A stretch of DNA of 64,000 nucleotides. Origin: Sulfolobus sp. S-194 (GTDB lineage Archaea; Thermoproteota; Thermoprotei_A; Sulfolobales; Sulfolobaceae). Within the stretch, counting starts at the first letter, position 1; each line of letters opens with the position of its first letter. The stretch spans positions 496,001-560,000 of the forward strand of contig NZ_CP035730.1 in NCBI RefSeq assembly GCF_012222305.1, in the 5' to 3' direction. The translations under genes and the position numbers were made by a program. The notes below the pieces were generated by a model. It saw only the letters and a program-made list of their open reading frames with translations. It ran no database searches and had not been told where the DNA came from. Shown here piece after piece: positions 48,674 through 57,512 of this stretch.

Positions 48674-49847
48674 CTTTACTATCTTTTTCAGAAATTGCCT
48701 TAATAACTGTTTCCTCATTAACCGCTAGGTTAACTTCCTTAGTTTTTCCATATCTCCCCCTATTCACAACCCTTGCAGTAATAATTCCTAACATATCTAA
48801 TTCATTAATAATATCACTAACTCGCCTTTGAGTAACACTTTCAACACCAATCTTCTTAGCCAATTTAGTATATACGTCATAAACTTCTCCAGTAGTAAGA
48901 GTTCTCTTTTTTTCATTAACACCGATCACAATAGCTAAAAGAACTAACTTAGAGTGAAAAGGAAGAGTCGAAACAACCTCATATACTCTATCTCTTTCTA
49001 TTTCAACCCTAGCTTTGTTTACATGCTCTATAGTTAATTTTTCTGCACCTTCTCTCTCTGCTACTTCACCCGCAACTCTTAAAAGATCTAAAGCCCTTCT
49101 TGCATCTCCATGATCTCTTGCAGCAATAGCAGCACATAGCTTAATTACATCGTCAGAAACAACAGAATTATAAAATGCTAAAGTAGCCCTCCTTTTTAGA
49201 ATGTCCTCTAATTCCTCAGCATTATAGGGGGGGAAAATTATCTCCTCTTCACTTAAACTACTTTTAACTCTAGGATCTAACAGATCTACAAACTTAACAT
49301 CATTAGTTATTCCTATAAAAGATATCTTACTTTTACCCATTTCGTAATTGGCCCTAGTTAATCTATATAAAATATCATCACCATGCTTTTTAACGAAAGC
49401 ATCAATCTCATCTAAAACTATAACTAAAATTGGCTTTAATTCTAATACTTTTTTGATAAATCGTCTATATAATTCTGCAGTAGAAATTCCTGTAAAAGGA
49501 ACTCTTGAACCGAGATTTTCAAGAAGATCGGCCAAGATTCTATATGGAGTGTCTGTTTGCCTAGTATTAATATATGCATAAATAAAAGAATTAGATATTT
49601 TCTCATGAAGCTTCTTAACCACAAATTTTGTTACAGCAGTTTTCCCAGTACCCGTTAAACCATAGATGAAAATATTATTTGGTTTTTCTCCTCGCATTAA
49701 CGGAGAAAGTATTTCAACCAATCTTTTAATTTGCTCCTCTCTATGAGGTAACTCTTCTGGAACATAATCCGGTAATAATAACTCCCTATTTCTAAAGATT
49801 CTAGAACGACTTAAGGATGATAATATATCATCAATAATCTTACTCAT
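48651..49847 (-). CDS. cdc6-1: Orc1/Cdc6 replication initiator (Cdc6-1 type)
   Basis: About 398 aa. Walker [11 protein letters not shown] (about residues 63-72), Walker [12 protein letters not shown] and a C-terminal winged helix ([20 protein letters not shown]) are present. It is assigned to the first paralogue because the origin with ORB elements lies directly upstream, as for cdc6-1 in Sulfolobus. It binds the ORBs and loads MCM. Confidence 0.93.
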   Translation of the reverse strand: MSKIIDDILSSLSRSRIFRNRELLLPDYVPEELPHREEQIKRLVEILSPLMRGEKPNNIFIYGLTGTGKTAVTKFVVKKLHEKISNSFIYAYINTRQTDTPYRILADLLENLGSRVPFTGISTAELYRRFIKKVLELKPILVIVLDEIDAFVKKHGDDILYRLTRANYEMGKSKISFIGITNDVKFVDLLDPRVKSSLSEEEIIFPPYNAEELEDILKRRATLAFYNSVVSDDVIKLCAAIAARDHGDARRALDLLRVAGEVAEREGAEKLTIEHVNKARVEIERDRVYEVVSTLPFHSKLVLLAIVIGVNEKKRTLTTGEVYDVYTKLAKKIGVESVTQRRVSDIINELDMLGIITARVVNRGRYGKTKEVNLAVNEETVIKAISEKDSKVASLWDR

Positions 49848-49890
49848 CAATATTTATTTTTAATGCTATATAACATAAAAAGGCTCAGTC

Positions 49891-49910
49891 ATTTTACTCC
49901 CCAGTAAAAT
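49891..49910. repeat. Perfect 8-bp hairpin beside ORB1
   Basis: ATTTTACT at 49891-49898 and AGTAAAAT at 49903-49910 pair exactly around CCCC. It lies between the cdc6 start and ORB1, sharing the last T with the ORB. Could be a regulatory site for cdc6. Confidence 0.6.
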
Positions 49911-49933
49911 ACCCCTTTATTTCCACTGGAGAC
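49910..49933 (-). promoter_or_regulatory. Origin recognition box ORB1
   Basis: On the minus strand the core reads CTCCAGTGGAAATAAAGGGG, matching the Sulfolobus ORB dyad followed by a G-string. Confidence 0.85.
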
Positions 49934-49969
49934 TTATAAGGTAATACAATAAGATTAATGAAACACAAA

Positions 49970-49993
49970 TACCCCTTTATTTCCACTGAAACA
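49970..49993 (-). promoter_or_regulatory. Origin recognition box ORB2
   Basis: Same orientation as ORB1, 60 bases further; 19 bases (from TACCCC to CCACTG) are identical to ORB1. Read on the minus strand: TTCAGTGGAAATAAAGGGG. Confidence 0.85.
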
Positions 49994-50087
49994 AGAGGAA
50001 AAACGAATAAGCTGTTAATCATGGATCATAAGAAATAGTTTGTATAATTAATAACATAATAAGTGTAAAATTATATTAAACAAAGTA

Positions 50088-50112
50088 TTTCCAGTGGAAA
50101 CAAAGGGGTTCC
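50088..50112 (+). promoter_or_regulatory. Origin recognition box ORB3
   Basis: Inverted relative to ORB1 and ORB2. Core TTTCCAGTGGAAACAAAGGG followed by GTTCC; the best match to the consensus. The G-string of all three points outward from the AT-rich centre. Confidence 0.87.
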
Positions 50113-50164
50113 TTTCTGTTTAAGATGAGAAAGATTAATTAGCTATTAAATAATAGTAAGTTAT

Positions 50165-50418
<254 letters not shown>

Positions 50419-50751
50419 ATTTAAACTATGTTTAACTTCTTTAATTTATATAACTTTATTAATTTCTTCAATGTCATTACTCTACTTATCTGTTAAATTG
50501 AAAGAAAGGATGAAAAATTTTCTATCAGTAATATAATCCTTTTCATCTTACCTATTATAATTGCTTTATGAAACTTTTATAATATCTGTTTACCTAATAC
50601 TAAGTTTTTAATTTCTCCTAATAATTACATCATGAAACTACTTAGTTATCTTGGAAACAATTGTTAATTATAAAGTTTTATAACATATGGAAAACAGTAA
50701 CATAATTTTTGAACTATATGAATATAAGGTAATATAAAGAATAGATATATT
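50419..50751. other. Gene-free region after the int(N) scar
   Basis: AT-rich, no gene seen. TTAAATTGAAAGAAAGG near 50491 resembles TTGAATTGAAAGAAGG near 60791, which lies at a similar distance beyond the other int(N) fragment; this may be leftover SSV-type sequence but is weak. Confidence 0.35.
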
Positions 50752-51099
50752 GTGTTATCATCAATAATTAAAGCTAAATCTGCTGTTATCGAGGGTAGAA
50801 TAATAAAACTACAATTGACTGATTCTTATTTTTATATTTATATTTTTATGGGGAAATATAGAGATTATATTCTTAATGAAATATTATGCTCTTGTAAAAA
50901 TTTCTTATTTAATAATATTTTTAAGAATAACAATAAATGTTACCATCAGTATGCATTAGAGTATGCTTTTGAGATGGATAAAGTTTTAACACTAGAAGTT
51001 ACTGAAGATCTCATGAGGGATATTATTATGGAGATTTATACCATGGATAAGTCATTTATACTACGGAAAATACTATTTAGCCGAGGTTTAGTACGTTGA
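50752..51099 (+). CDS. Uncharacterised Sulfolobales protein
   Basis: 115 aa, GTG start with an ATATAAAG box about 20 bases before it. Low complexity middle (FYIYIFMGKYRDYILNEIL) and several cysteines (LCSCKNF, KCYH). No known family. Overlaps the next small gene by 4 bp, which suggests it is expressed. Confidence 0.5.
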   Translation: MLSSIIKAKSAVIEGRIIKLQLTDSYFYIYIFMGKYRDYILNEILCSCKNFLFNNIFKNNNKCYHQYALEYAFEMDKVLTLEVTEDLMRDIIMEIYTMDKSFILRKILFSRGLVR

Positions 51100-51290
51100 T
51101 TCCAACGCTAGGTATTCTTTATTTAGCTGTTGTAGGAGTTATAGTATCTGGTTTAATATATATCTCTTTTGCGGAAGTTTTTAAGAGTGGAATTAAAATT
51201 AAGCTTCAAAGAAGTAAAATAAGCAAAGGTGGATCAGATGGGGGGAAGAAGAAAAAGAAGAAAGCAACTGCTTCTAAGACCAAAACCTAA
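51096..51290 (+). CDS. Small single-span membrane protein with basic tail
   Basis: 64 aa from a TTG. Residues 3-26 (PTLGILYLAVVGVIVSGLIYI) form one membrane span; the tail is lysine- and serine-rich, ending [14 protein letters not shown]. It overlaps the Elf1-like gene. Not recognised; the cytosolic tail could touch ribosomes or DNA. Confidence 0.5.
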   Translation: MIPTLGILYLAVVGVIVSGLIYISFAEVFKSGIKIKLQRSKISKGGSDGGKKKKKKATASKTKT

Positions 51291-51561
51291 AATACCTAAT
51301 ACCTTTGAATGCCCTAGGTGTGGAAAAGTAGCGATAACGGTAGAAATCAAGAATGGTATAGCCAAAATAAAGTGTGGAAATTGTGGACTAGAAGATCAGT
51401 TTGAAGTTCCTCCAATATTTGATGAAGCTAACGCATACGGTAAATTTATTGATAGGTATTTTGAAGGTAAGATAGAAATAAAAGAGAGTAATGTCGAGGA
51501 GAAGGAAGAAAATGAAACTGAGAGGGAAAGTGAGGAAGATAATTCAGGAGAAGTTGAGTGA
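51238..51561 (+). CDS. Elf1-like transcription elongation factor
   Basis: About 107 aa. A basic start MGGRRKRRK, zinc ribbon CPRCGKVAI...CGNCGL (CxxC twice) and an acidic tail rich in Glu match Elf1 homologues of archaea and eukaryotes, which travel with RNA polymerase. ATG at 51238 chosen over a GTG nine bases before. Overlaps GGGP synthase by about 50 bp. Confidence 0.85.
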   Translation: MGGRRKRRKQLLLRPKPKIPNTFECPRCGKVAITVEIKNGIAKIKCGNCGLEDQFEVPPIFDEANAYGKFIDRYFEGKIEIKESNVEEKEENETERESEEDNSGEVE

Positions 51562-52264
51562 AGGAAAAGTTTTACATTTTTCTTTATTTGATCCTGATAA
51601 AGTAGATCTAGAATCAATTTATTCAATAGCATTAAAGCTGGTAGAATCTGGTACAAATGGTTTTTTAATAGGTGGAACTTTAGGAGTATCTAAAGAAAAA
51701 CTTGACAGTATAATAGAGATTCTTGAAGATTTTGAAGTACCTAAAATAATTTTTCCTAGTAATGTCAATTTAATAACTGAAAAGGCTGATGCAATACTTT
51801 TTATGTCTCTCCTAAATTCAGATGATATCTATTATATAACTGGGGCTCAATTAATTGCAGCACCTATAATTAAGAAGCTTAAGTTAGAATCATTACCCAC
51901 GGGATATATAATTGTTGGGCATGGAGGAACAGCTGCTCATGTTGGTAAAGCTAGGGTTATACCTTATGATAATATTGAATTAATAGTCGCGTATTCTATC
52001 ATGGCTGAACTTTTTGGAATGGATTTCGTTTATTTAGAAGCAGGCTCAGGTGCTCCAGAGCCCATAAAACCTTCAGTTATCTCCATTACTAAGAAATACT
52101 TAGAAAATTCTAAGATTATAGTAGGAGGTGGAATTAGAAGTGAGGAGATAGCAAAAGAGTTAGCTCTTGCTGGAGCAGATATAATAGTAACTGGGAATAT
52201 TATCGAGCAGAATTTGGAAAAAGCATTAAAAATAGTAAAGGAGATTAGTAATATTAGGAGATAA
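51512..52264 (+). CDS. Geranylgeranylglyceryl phosphate synthase
   Basis: About 250 aa TIM barrel that makes the first ether bond of archaeal lipids. [25 protein letters not shown] and [20 protein letters not shown] are diagnostic. The frame is open from 51491; ATG 51512 (MKLRGKV) or a slightly later start would reduce overlap with the Elf1-like gene. Confidence 0.93.
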   Translation: MKLRGKVRKIIQEKLSEGKVLHFSLFDPDKVDLESIYSIALKLVESGTNGFLIGGTLGVSKEKLDSIIEILEDFEVPKIIFPSNVNLITEKADAILFMSLLNSDDIYYITGAQLIAAPIIKKLKLESLPTGYIIVGHGGTAAHVGKARVIPYDNIELIVAYSIMAELFGMDFVYLEAGSGAPEPIKPSVISITKKYLENSKIIVGGGIRSEEIAKELALAGADIIVTGNIIEQNLEKALKIVKEISNIRR

Positions 52265-52266
52265 TT

Positions 52267-52443
52267 ATGCCATCAAGTAAAAAGAAGAAAGAAACAGTAC
52301 CTTTAGCATCTATGGCTGGATTAATTAGGTATTATGAGGAGGAAAACGAAAAAATTAAGATTTCTCCAAAACTTTTGATAATTATAAGTGTAATTATGGT
52401 CGCTGGAGTAATAGTAGCATCTATATTAATCCCGCCCCCATAA
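52267..52443 (+). CDS. secG: Preprotein translocase subunit Sec61-beta (SecG)
   Basis: 58 aa. A basic, polar N-terminus (MPSSKKKKETVPLASMAGLIRYYEEE, key part ASMAGLIRYYEEE) followed by one C-terminal membrane span (LLIIISVIMVAGVIVASIL) is the archaeal Sec61-beta pattern; the conserved AGLIRYYEEE is the giveaway. Two bases after the GGGPS stop, so cotranscribed. Confidence 0.93.
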   Translation: MPSSKKKKETVPLASMAGLIRYYEEENEKIKISPKLLIIISVIMVAGVIVASILIPPP

Positions 52444-52448
52444 AAATA

Positions 52449-52754
52449 GGGGAGCCCTAGATTGGGCTACGGGTTACTGAGGAAACACCGGCCTCCAGGT
52501 CCCAAGGAGACCCCGTTAAGGGGTAGGGGTAGTACCCCTAGCAACTACACAGAAACGAGACTGGCATGATAGCAGATGAAAATGATTTGATGGTAACCCA
52601 AGTAATTGGGTTACCTAAATGAGAGCTATCATGCCAGTTGAAACGGTAGTCTCTCCCGGAGCAAGTGGGGAAAAGATGAGAAGGGACCCGATTTTCCCCG
52701 AGACGCTAAGTCAAATCCCAAAAATACAGAAGCCGGGTTATGCTAGGGCTCCCC
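52449..52754 (+). ncRNA. rnpB: RNase P RNA
   Basis: The two ends pair: GGGGAGCCCTAG with CTAGGGCTCCCC. Universally conserved pieces appear in order: GAGGAAA near 52489, ACACAGAAACGAGACTGGC in the middle, and ATACAGAAGCCGGGTTATG near the 3' end. About 306 nt, in the archaeal type A range. It begins six bases after the secG stop. Confidence 0.9.
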
Positions 52755-53246
52755 TATTATCTTTTCTATTACTTCTCTCTCTATTTCTAATATTTCATTT
52801 TCTGATTTATTTCTATAAGATTCTAATAATTCTTTATTTAGTTCTAAAAAAGTATGTCCCCATTTAATAATATTTGCAATTTTTATAGCTTCTTCTATCT
52901 CATTTAATATATACAATGAAGCTATCACTGCTTCTATTGATGATAACTTATATGCAATCCCATAATTCGTTGGATTACCTGCGAAAAGAATAGGTAATCT
53001 TCTATGTTCCCCTTTTATTTTCTCAAATTCATTTTTAGAAGTAGAATTCCATGAAGTGTCAATAATAGTTATACCAGTTTTTAATGCAATATCTTTATCG
53101 AGAATAGATAGAATTCTTTTAGAATAAGGATCGAGAATCACACCTTTTCCATATCTTGTTAATTCTGCAAAATTTAATTTAATTAGTTTTTTTCCTGTAC
53201 ATTTCTTGGGATCATCTCTGTGATAATCTATAATATATACTTTCAT
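52743..53246 (-). CDS. tsr3: rRNA aminocarboxypropyltransferase Tsr3
   Basis: 167 aa. Adds the acp group to a small-subunit rRNA residue using [49 protein letters not shown] and [15 protein letters not shown] match Tsr3/DUF367. Its last codons and TAG lie within the 3' terminal stem of the RNase P RNA on the other strand. Confidence 0.93.
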   Translation of the reverse strand: MKVYIIDYHRDDPKKCTGKKLIKLNFAELTRYGKGVILDPYSKRILSILDKDIALKTGITIIDTSWNSTSKNEFEKIKGEHRRLPILFAGNPTNYGIAYKLSSIEAVIASLYILNEIEEAIKIANIIKWGHTFLELNKELLESYRNKSENEILEIEREVIEKIIGEP

Positions 53247-53302
53247 TAATTGTCATAAAGTTCTTATAACTTTATAATTAATAAACCTTCTGTAGATTAA
53301 AA

Positions 53303-53554
53303 ATGGCCTCTGCGATAGTCCTCATAAATACAGATGCCGGTGGAGAAGACGAGGTATTTGAAAGATTAAAAAGTATGAGTGAAGTCACAGAAGTTCATGT
53401 AGTATATGGAGTTTACGATATAGTAGTAAAAGTTGAGGCAGATTCTATGGATAAATTAAAAGATTTTGTGACAAACACAATAAGAAAATTACCTAAGGTG
53501 AGATCAACATTAACAATGATAATAGTAGAGGGAAAGAGTCTGGTCAAAAAATAA
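53303..53554 (+). CDS. Stand-alone Lrp/AsnC ligand-binding domain protein
   Basis: 83 aa, only the RAM domain (ASAIVLINTDAGGEDEVFER, VYGVYDIVVKVEA), no DNA-binding domain. Such small proteins bind amino acids and may form hetero-oligomers with full Lrp proteins. Its TAA overlaps the likely tiaS start; the stop is preceded by an A6 run. Confidence 0.88.
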   Translation: MASAIVLINTDAGGEDEVFERLKSMSEVTEVHVVYGVYDIVVKVEADSMDKLKDFVTNTIRKLPKVRSTLTMIIVEGKSLVKK

Positions 53555-54852
53555 TTATTGGTGTTGATGATCATGATTCTCCAGTAGCTGGATGTACTAC
53601 TCATTTTTCAACGTTGCTAATTAAAGAATTAATTAAGGAAAAGATAAAACTTTTAGATTTTCCTTATCTTATTAGGCTAAATCCTAATATTCCTTGGAAA
53701 ACTAGAGGAAATGCTAGTATAAAAATAGTTATTTATAGCCAAAGAGATATAGATGAAATAATGGATATTATATGGAATAAATCCATAGAATACACAGAAA
53801 AAATTAGTAAATCGGCAAAATATAATAGAAAGCCTGGTTTAGCGATGTCTAATAAGGATCTCTCTGATAGATGGTTTTATGAGAAAGCTGTAAAAGATGT
53901 TGTCCCATTAAATTTGGCTATAGAATATGCAAAAAAACAAGATATGATAATAAAAGGAGATAGAGGTATTATTGGAAGTATTGCAGCAATTTCATATAAA
54001 CCTAAAGAGTTTACTTATGAACTTATAACTTATAGACCAGAAAATGAATGGAATAAGAATAAAAGAGAGATTGATATTAATAGTGTTATAGAATTTGAAA
54101 ATAAATATTTCCCTTATGTTTTTGAAAATATTGATTATATAAGGAAATATTTGTTAATTTCTCCACATGGAACTGATCCAATCCTATATGGAATTAGAGG
54201 AGTTGATATTGATATTTTGTTAAAAGGGCTAAATGAAATTATAACTAATGATAAAATAGACATGGCTATGATATTTAAGACTAATCAAGCTACTGATGAG
54301 CATATAAATTCGTTTTCCAATTATTTTTATCAGACTACAGAAATTGAAGGAGAGGTTTCTAAAATAGAGATTGTTAAAGGTGGTGATGTAATTATTAATG
54401 TTGGTGATGTTATAGTAATAGTATATAAAGAAACTGGGGAGTTAAATATTGCTTCTAAGTTGTTAAAGGTAGGCGATATAATAAGAGTTTTTGGAGCAGT
54501 TAAACCCTCAATTAAATATGGAAAGATAATAGAAGCCGAAAAAATTGAGATTATTGAATTAAATAACAGAATTTTTAAAAACCCAAAATGTCCTAAATGT
54601 AACGGACCTACAGAATCTCTAGGAAAAGGCAAAGGATTTAGATGTAAAAAATGTGGTTATAAGTTCATTGGAGAAAAAGAATTAAAGGAAATTTCCAGAG
54701 AGCTAACTCTAGGAATTTATCAATCTAGATATTATAGGCATTTAAGCAAGCCAATTTATCTTAATTTAGCTAAAGAAGAACATCTAGATACAAATACAAT
54801 AAATAATATTATAAATTATTTGATTATTTTTAAAAAAGGTATATATCCTTAA
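53551..54852 (+). CDS. tiaS: tRNA(Ile2) agmatidine synthetase TiaS, without standard start codon
   Basis: About 433 aa. Converts C34 of tRNA-Ile(CAU) to agmatidine. IIIGVDDHDSPVAGCTTHF at the start, SPHGTDPILYGIRG in the middle, an OB-fold (EIEGEVSKIEIVKGGDV) and a zinc ribbon CPKCNGP...CKKCGYKF at the end. The conserved N-terminus begins 63 bases before the first ATG-type codon (53614) in a frame that holds no ATG/GTG/TTG back to a stop. ATA at 53551 is the nearest candidate, or a -1 slip on the A6 run from the upstream gene. Confidence 0.87.
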   Translation: MIIGVDDHDSPVAGCTTHFSTLLIKELIKEKIKLLDFPYLIRLNPNIPWKTRGNASIKIVIYSQRDIDEIMDIIWNKSIEYTEKISKSAKYNRKPGLAMSNKDLSDRWFYEKAVKDVVPLNLAIEYAKKQDMIIKGDRGIIGSIAAISYKPKEFTYELITYRPENEWNKNKREIDINSVIEFENKYFPYVFENIDYIRKYLLISPHGTDPILYGIRGVDIDILLKGLNEIITNDKIDMAMIFKTNQATDEHINSFSNYFYQTTEIEGEVSKIEIVKGGDVIINVGDVIVIVYKETGELNIASKLLKVGDIIRVFGAVKPSIKYGKIIEAEKIEIIELNNRIFKNPKCPKCNGPTESLGKGKGFRCKKCGYKFIGEKELKEISRELTLGIYQSRYYRHLSKPIYLNLAKEEHLDTNTINNIINYLIIFKKGIYP

Positions 54853-54912
54853 CTTCTGAAGAAATGGTTAAGAGTTACTATATTTATTTACTTATTAGAA
54901 TAATCTATTTGT

Positions 54913-54987
54913 GGACCCGTAGCTCAGCCAGGACGGAGCGCCGGCCTTCGGAGCCGGTGGTCCCGGGTTCAAGTCCCGGCGGGTCCG
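54913..54987 (+). tRNA. tRNA-Arg (TCG)
   Basis: 75 nt: acceptor GGACCCG/CGGGTCC, anticodon stem CCGGC/GCCGG around CTTCGGA (anticodon TCG), T-arm CCGGGTTCAAGTCCCGG. No intron. The last 42 bases are repeated at 60485-60526, so this is the attachment site of the element to the right. Position 59 is G here and A in the other copy. Confidence 0.97.
54946..54987. repeat. attL, 42-bp repeat (tRNA-Arg 3' end)
   Basis: From CTTCGG in the anticodon loop to the discriminator G. Same as 60485-60526 except 54973 (G here, A there). Confidence 0.92.
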
Positions 54988-55040
54988 TAATTTTCGCGTG
55001 AATTGAAAGTTGTTTTCATTCTCTTTATCAGTACATTAAT

Positions 55041-55068
55041 GCAAGATATCTAGGCAAAAATGCAAAAT
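55041..55068. repeat. GCAAAAT-type sites at the left end of the element
   Basis: GCAAGAT (55041), GCAAAAAT (55054) and GCAAAAT (55062) lie between the att site and the integrase start. The same heptamer occurs four times just inside the right end, so these are good candidates for integrase arm sites. Confidence 0.55.
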
Positions 55069-55096
55069 CCTTATTAAGCAGAATGCCATACATATA

Positions 55097-56380
55097 TTGA
55101 TGGTTAGTTTTAATGTCTCAAAACTAAATTATGAGCAAAGATTACGCATACTTAAGAAAGCAGTAGAAAAGCACGGAAAGGCATACATTGCGAGGGTATG
55201 TAATATTAACTTAGCCACAATTTACCGTTACCTGAACGGTCAGATTTCAACAATACCAGATGAAGTAGTTGATAAGACATTACAGACACTGACAGTTGAA
55301 GAGGCTACTGACGCAATATACGGGTTAAAGACTATTGATATTGACCCCACAACAGCACTAAGCGTGATAGTTAAAGCGGTTAAGGACGAGGGCTTTAGAA
55401 ACTTTTTCCTATCCCTACTTTTCAAATACTTAGGAGATTATCTTAAGCAAACGTCTCAATCATATATAGTTACTGAAGAAGATGTGAAATTATTTGAAAA
55501 AATTATAAGAGAGACCAGAACTAAAAAAACAGCAGATGATATAATCAGGTACTTAGCACGTGCTTTAGCAGACTTAAATAATGAGTTAACCCCTGACAAA
55601 CTTAAGGAGTACATATTAGAATTATCTGAGGAGAATAAGGGAAGAGCAAGACATACGGCTAAAGCACTCAAACTCTTCATTAAAGAAGTAGTAAAGTTAA
55701 GGGATAGCCACTTAGCACATGAGCTTTACGATTCGTTTAAAATACCCAAACAGAAGACCAATTACAAACCCATTAGCCTGAGCCTAGATGTGTTAAAACA
55801 AATATTTAATACAATAGAGGATATTGGTGCTAAAGCATTCTTCCTCATTTTGACTGAGACCGGGCTCAGGGTAGGAGAAGTATTAAATCTAAGAGTAGAC
55901 CAAATGGATATGGAACACCGCATTATACATATAATGAAAGAGTCAGAAACAAAGAGGGCTTACATTACATTTCTCCACGAAAGCACAGCTAAGTGGTTGA
56001 AAGAAGAGTATTTACCATACCGTGAGGAATTTATTAGACGTTATGAAAGTAATCTTAGAAAGCTAGCTGAAGCAAATCCCGACCAGGGTATTAATGTGGA
56101 AGAATGGAAGAGTAAACTATTTCCATTTAGAGAAGACGTACTTAGGACAGAGATTAAAATAACTATGAAAAAAGTGTTGGGGAAAGAATTCCGTCTTTAC
56201 GACTTACGCTCCTTCTTTGCTTCATATCTTATAAAACAGGGGGTTAGCCCCCTCATCGTGAATCTGTTACAGGGTAGAGCACCACCACAACAGTTTCAGA
56301 TTCTTCAGAACCACTATTTTGTGGTCAGTGATATCGAGTTACAGCAATATTACGATAAGCACGCGCCACGAATTTTGTAA
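55097..56380 (+). CDS. Tyrosine recombinase (integrase) of the tRNA-Arg element
   Basis: 427 aa. The N-terminal 60 residues hold a helix-turn-helix like stretch (AYIARVCNINLATIYRYLNG). The catalytic domain shows ETGLRVGE (R258), K286 in ESETKRAY, YDLRSFFASYL (R371 with Tyr instead of the usual His two or three before), QGRAP (R394) and the nucleophile Y407 in NHYFVV. The Tyr-for-His change is common in crenarchaeal integrases. A TTG at 55097 precedes the ATG at 55100. All residues needed for activity seem present. Confidence 0.9.
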   Translation: MMVSFNVSKLNYEQRLRILKKAVEKHGKAYIARVCNINLATIYRYLNGQISTIPDEVVDKTLQTLTVEEATDAIYGLKTIDIDPTTALSVIVKAVKDEGFRNFFLSLLFKYLGDYLKQTSQSYIVTEEDVKLFEKIIRETRTKKTADDIIRYLARALADLNNELTPDKLKEYILELSEENKGRARHTAKALKLFIKEVVKLRDSHLAHELYDSFKIPKQKTNYKPISLSLDVLKQIFNTIEDIGAKAFFLILTETGLRVGEVLNLRVDQMDMEHRIIHIMKESETKRAYITFLHESTAKWLKEEYLPYREEFIRRYESNLRKLAEANPDQGINVEEWKSKLFPFREDVLRTEIKITMKKVLGKEFRLYDLRSFFASYLIKQGVSPLIVNLLQGRAPPQQFQILQNHYFVVSDIELQQYYDKHAPRIL

Positions 56381-56708
56381 TGTGCTTTATAAGTTTTCTT
56401 TCTCAAGTGTTTCCAGTTTTAATAAGCATTTCTAAGGATTATTAGAAATACACGTATTCACAGTGTTTCACTTTTTTGCACAGTTGAGTGGAGCGCATTT
56501 AAAAAAAACATATAATTAGGAAAGAGCATTTTGAATTGCTATTTTGTTTCAGTATTCTGGGCAAAATACGGGGCATTTACCCCCTCATTTTTATTACGCT
56601 CTGAGAAGAAGAATAAAAACAAACCCACTCTTCTTCTTCTTATATTATATGTTTTCTGGTACGCTTATACACCTGACTGTGCAATTAGTCTAGAAAAAAT
56701 TATAAATA
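56381..56708. other. Element intergenic region
   Basis: TTTCTAA and TTAGAAA (56429-56448) form a 7-bp hairpin after the integrase and may end its transcript. A 63-codon hydrophobic frame at 56531-56722 from a TTG is seen (FLLRSEKKNKNKPTLLLLILYVFWY), but with no support for being a gene. TTATAAAT at 56699-56706 could be the promoter of the ParB-like remnant. Confidence 0.4.
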
Positions 56709-57208
56709 CTGAAAATTTCTGAGAAAGAAGTACAAAAATTCTCGCCAAGTGGCGAGAATTTTGATCATATAGAAGATTAATTGTTAATCAAAACTACGAG
56801 TTAATTAACGGATACACACGCCTAAAGATAGCTAAAGAATTAGGGATAAAAAAGGTTCCAGTTGCGGTATACGAAACGACTGACAGAGCGGATGAATACG
56901 ACTTATTAGTATCTACAAATCTTACTCAAAGACAGCTGAGCAGAGCACAGGCATTAGCATTGATAGAAAAAGCCGTTGAAGAGAAGACGAAGATAATAAA
57001 AAAGAATCAAGATAGTGATAATAATCCTAAAATGACAAAAGTTGAGTCTGGGGAGACTCAACTTAGTGCGACCGAAAGTAAAAAAATACAAAATCTCACC
57101 GAAATAAAGAATGCAGTAAAAGAAGAGCTAAAGAAGCATAACATAAGGATTGATGATAGAAGAATTGATGAATATATAAAAATTCAGAAGAAAAAGTCTT
57201 CTCGCTAA
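56709..57208 (+). pseudogene. Broken ParB-like gene
   Basis: After 56790 the frame reads NYELINGYTRLKIAKELGIKKVPVAVYE and NLTQRQLSRAQALALIEKAV, matching the ParB/Srx nuclease-like domain (idGhRRleA and the following helices). There is no start codon in this frame back to TGA 56762. A different frame just upstream gives LKISEKEVQKFSPSGENFDHIED and then TAA, which fits the missing ParB N-terminus. A deletion of about ten codons with a frameshift explains both. The tail (57000-57208) is Lys/Glu-rich. It overlaps the convergent gene by 113 bp. Confidence 0.65.
56735..56762. repeat. 12-bp perfect hairpin in the ParB-like remnant
   Basis: AAAATTCTCGCC and GGCGAGAATTTT with loop AAGT. It is the strongest hairpin in the element, GC-rich at the top, and lies at the frameshift point. 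It may be a parS-like site, a terminator or a mark of recombination. Confidence 0.65.
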
Positions 57209-57512
57209 CTAATACTTCACGCCCGTTTTTACGAATTAAGTAGTAGACGCCCGGCGGGAATCTCTTATTATTGTAAAAGAAATAGCGACCGTTATCGCCC
57301 GGCGTAACGTTAACGCCTTTCGTCTTCAATTCACCGTACGACGTTAACCATACCCAACCGATAACCTCATACTCATTATCGCTCTTTATCACGCGGATTA
57401 TAGGCGGGTCTGTCGTTCTGTCAACATAACATTTCGCCTTTCTAAGACAATACTGTTGGTCGGGGTCGTTGGGGTCGTATCGTTTACCGTCTAACTCATT
57501 TAGCGATAACAT
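57096..57512 (-). CDS. Uncharacterised element protein
   Basis: About 138 aa from ATG 57512 (GTG 57521 also possible). It follows the MCM-like gene with a 17-bp overlap, so it is translated with it. YDPNDPDQQYCLRKAKCYVD, EVIGWVWLTSYGELK and NNKRFPPGVYYLIRKNGREV look like a small beta-rich domain. The last 35 codons are antisense to the ParB-like gene, have a different flavour (SLALLLLHSLFR) and probably result from loss of the original stop. Confidence 0.55.
   Translation of the reverse strand: MLSLNELDGKRYDPNDPDQQYCLRKAKCYVDRTTDPPIIRVIKSDNEYEVIGWVWLTSYGELKTKGVNVTPGDNGRYFFYNNKRFPPGVYYLIRKNGREVLVSEKTFSSEFLYIHQFFYHQSLCYASLALLLLHSLFR

Larger units (their letters stand above)
49851..50160. other. 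Chromosomal replication origin oriC1
   Basis: About 310 bases between cdc6-1 and tRNA-Ala without a gene. Three ORB elements are seen: two in one orientation (49910-49933 and 49970-49993) and one inverted (50088-50112), with a very AT-rich stretch of about 95 bases (49994-50087) between that serves as the likely unwinding element. Layout and position match Sulfolobus oriC1. Confidence 0.85.

Noticed and set aside
56531-56722. 63-codon hydrophobic frame in the element
   Set aside because: TTG start, no ribosome site, no recognisable pattern beyond a Leu run; a chance frame is as likely.
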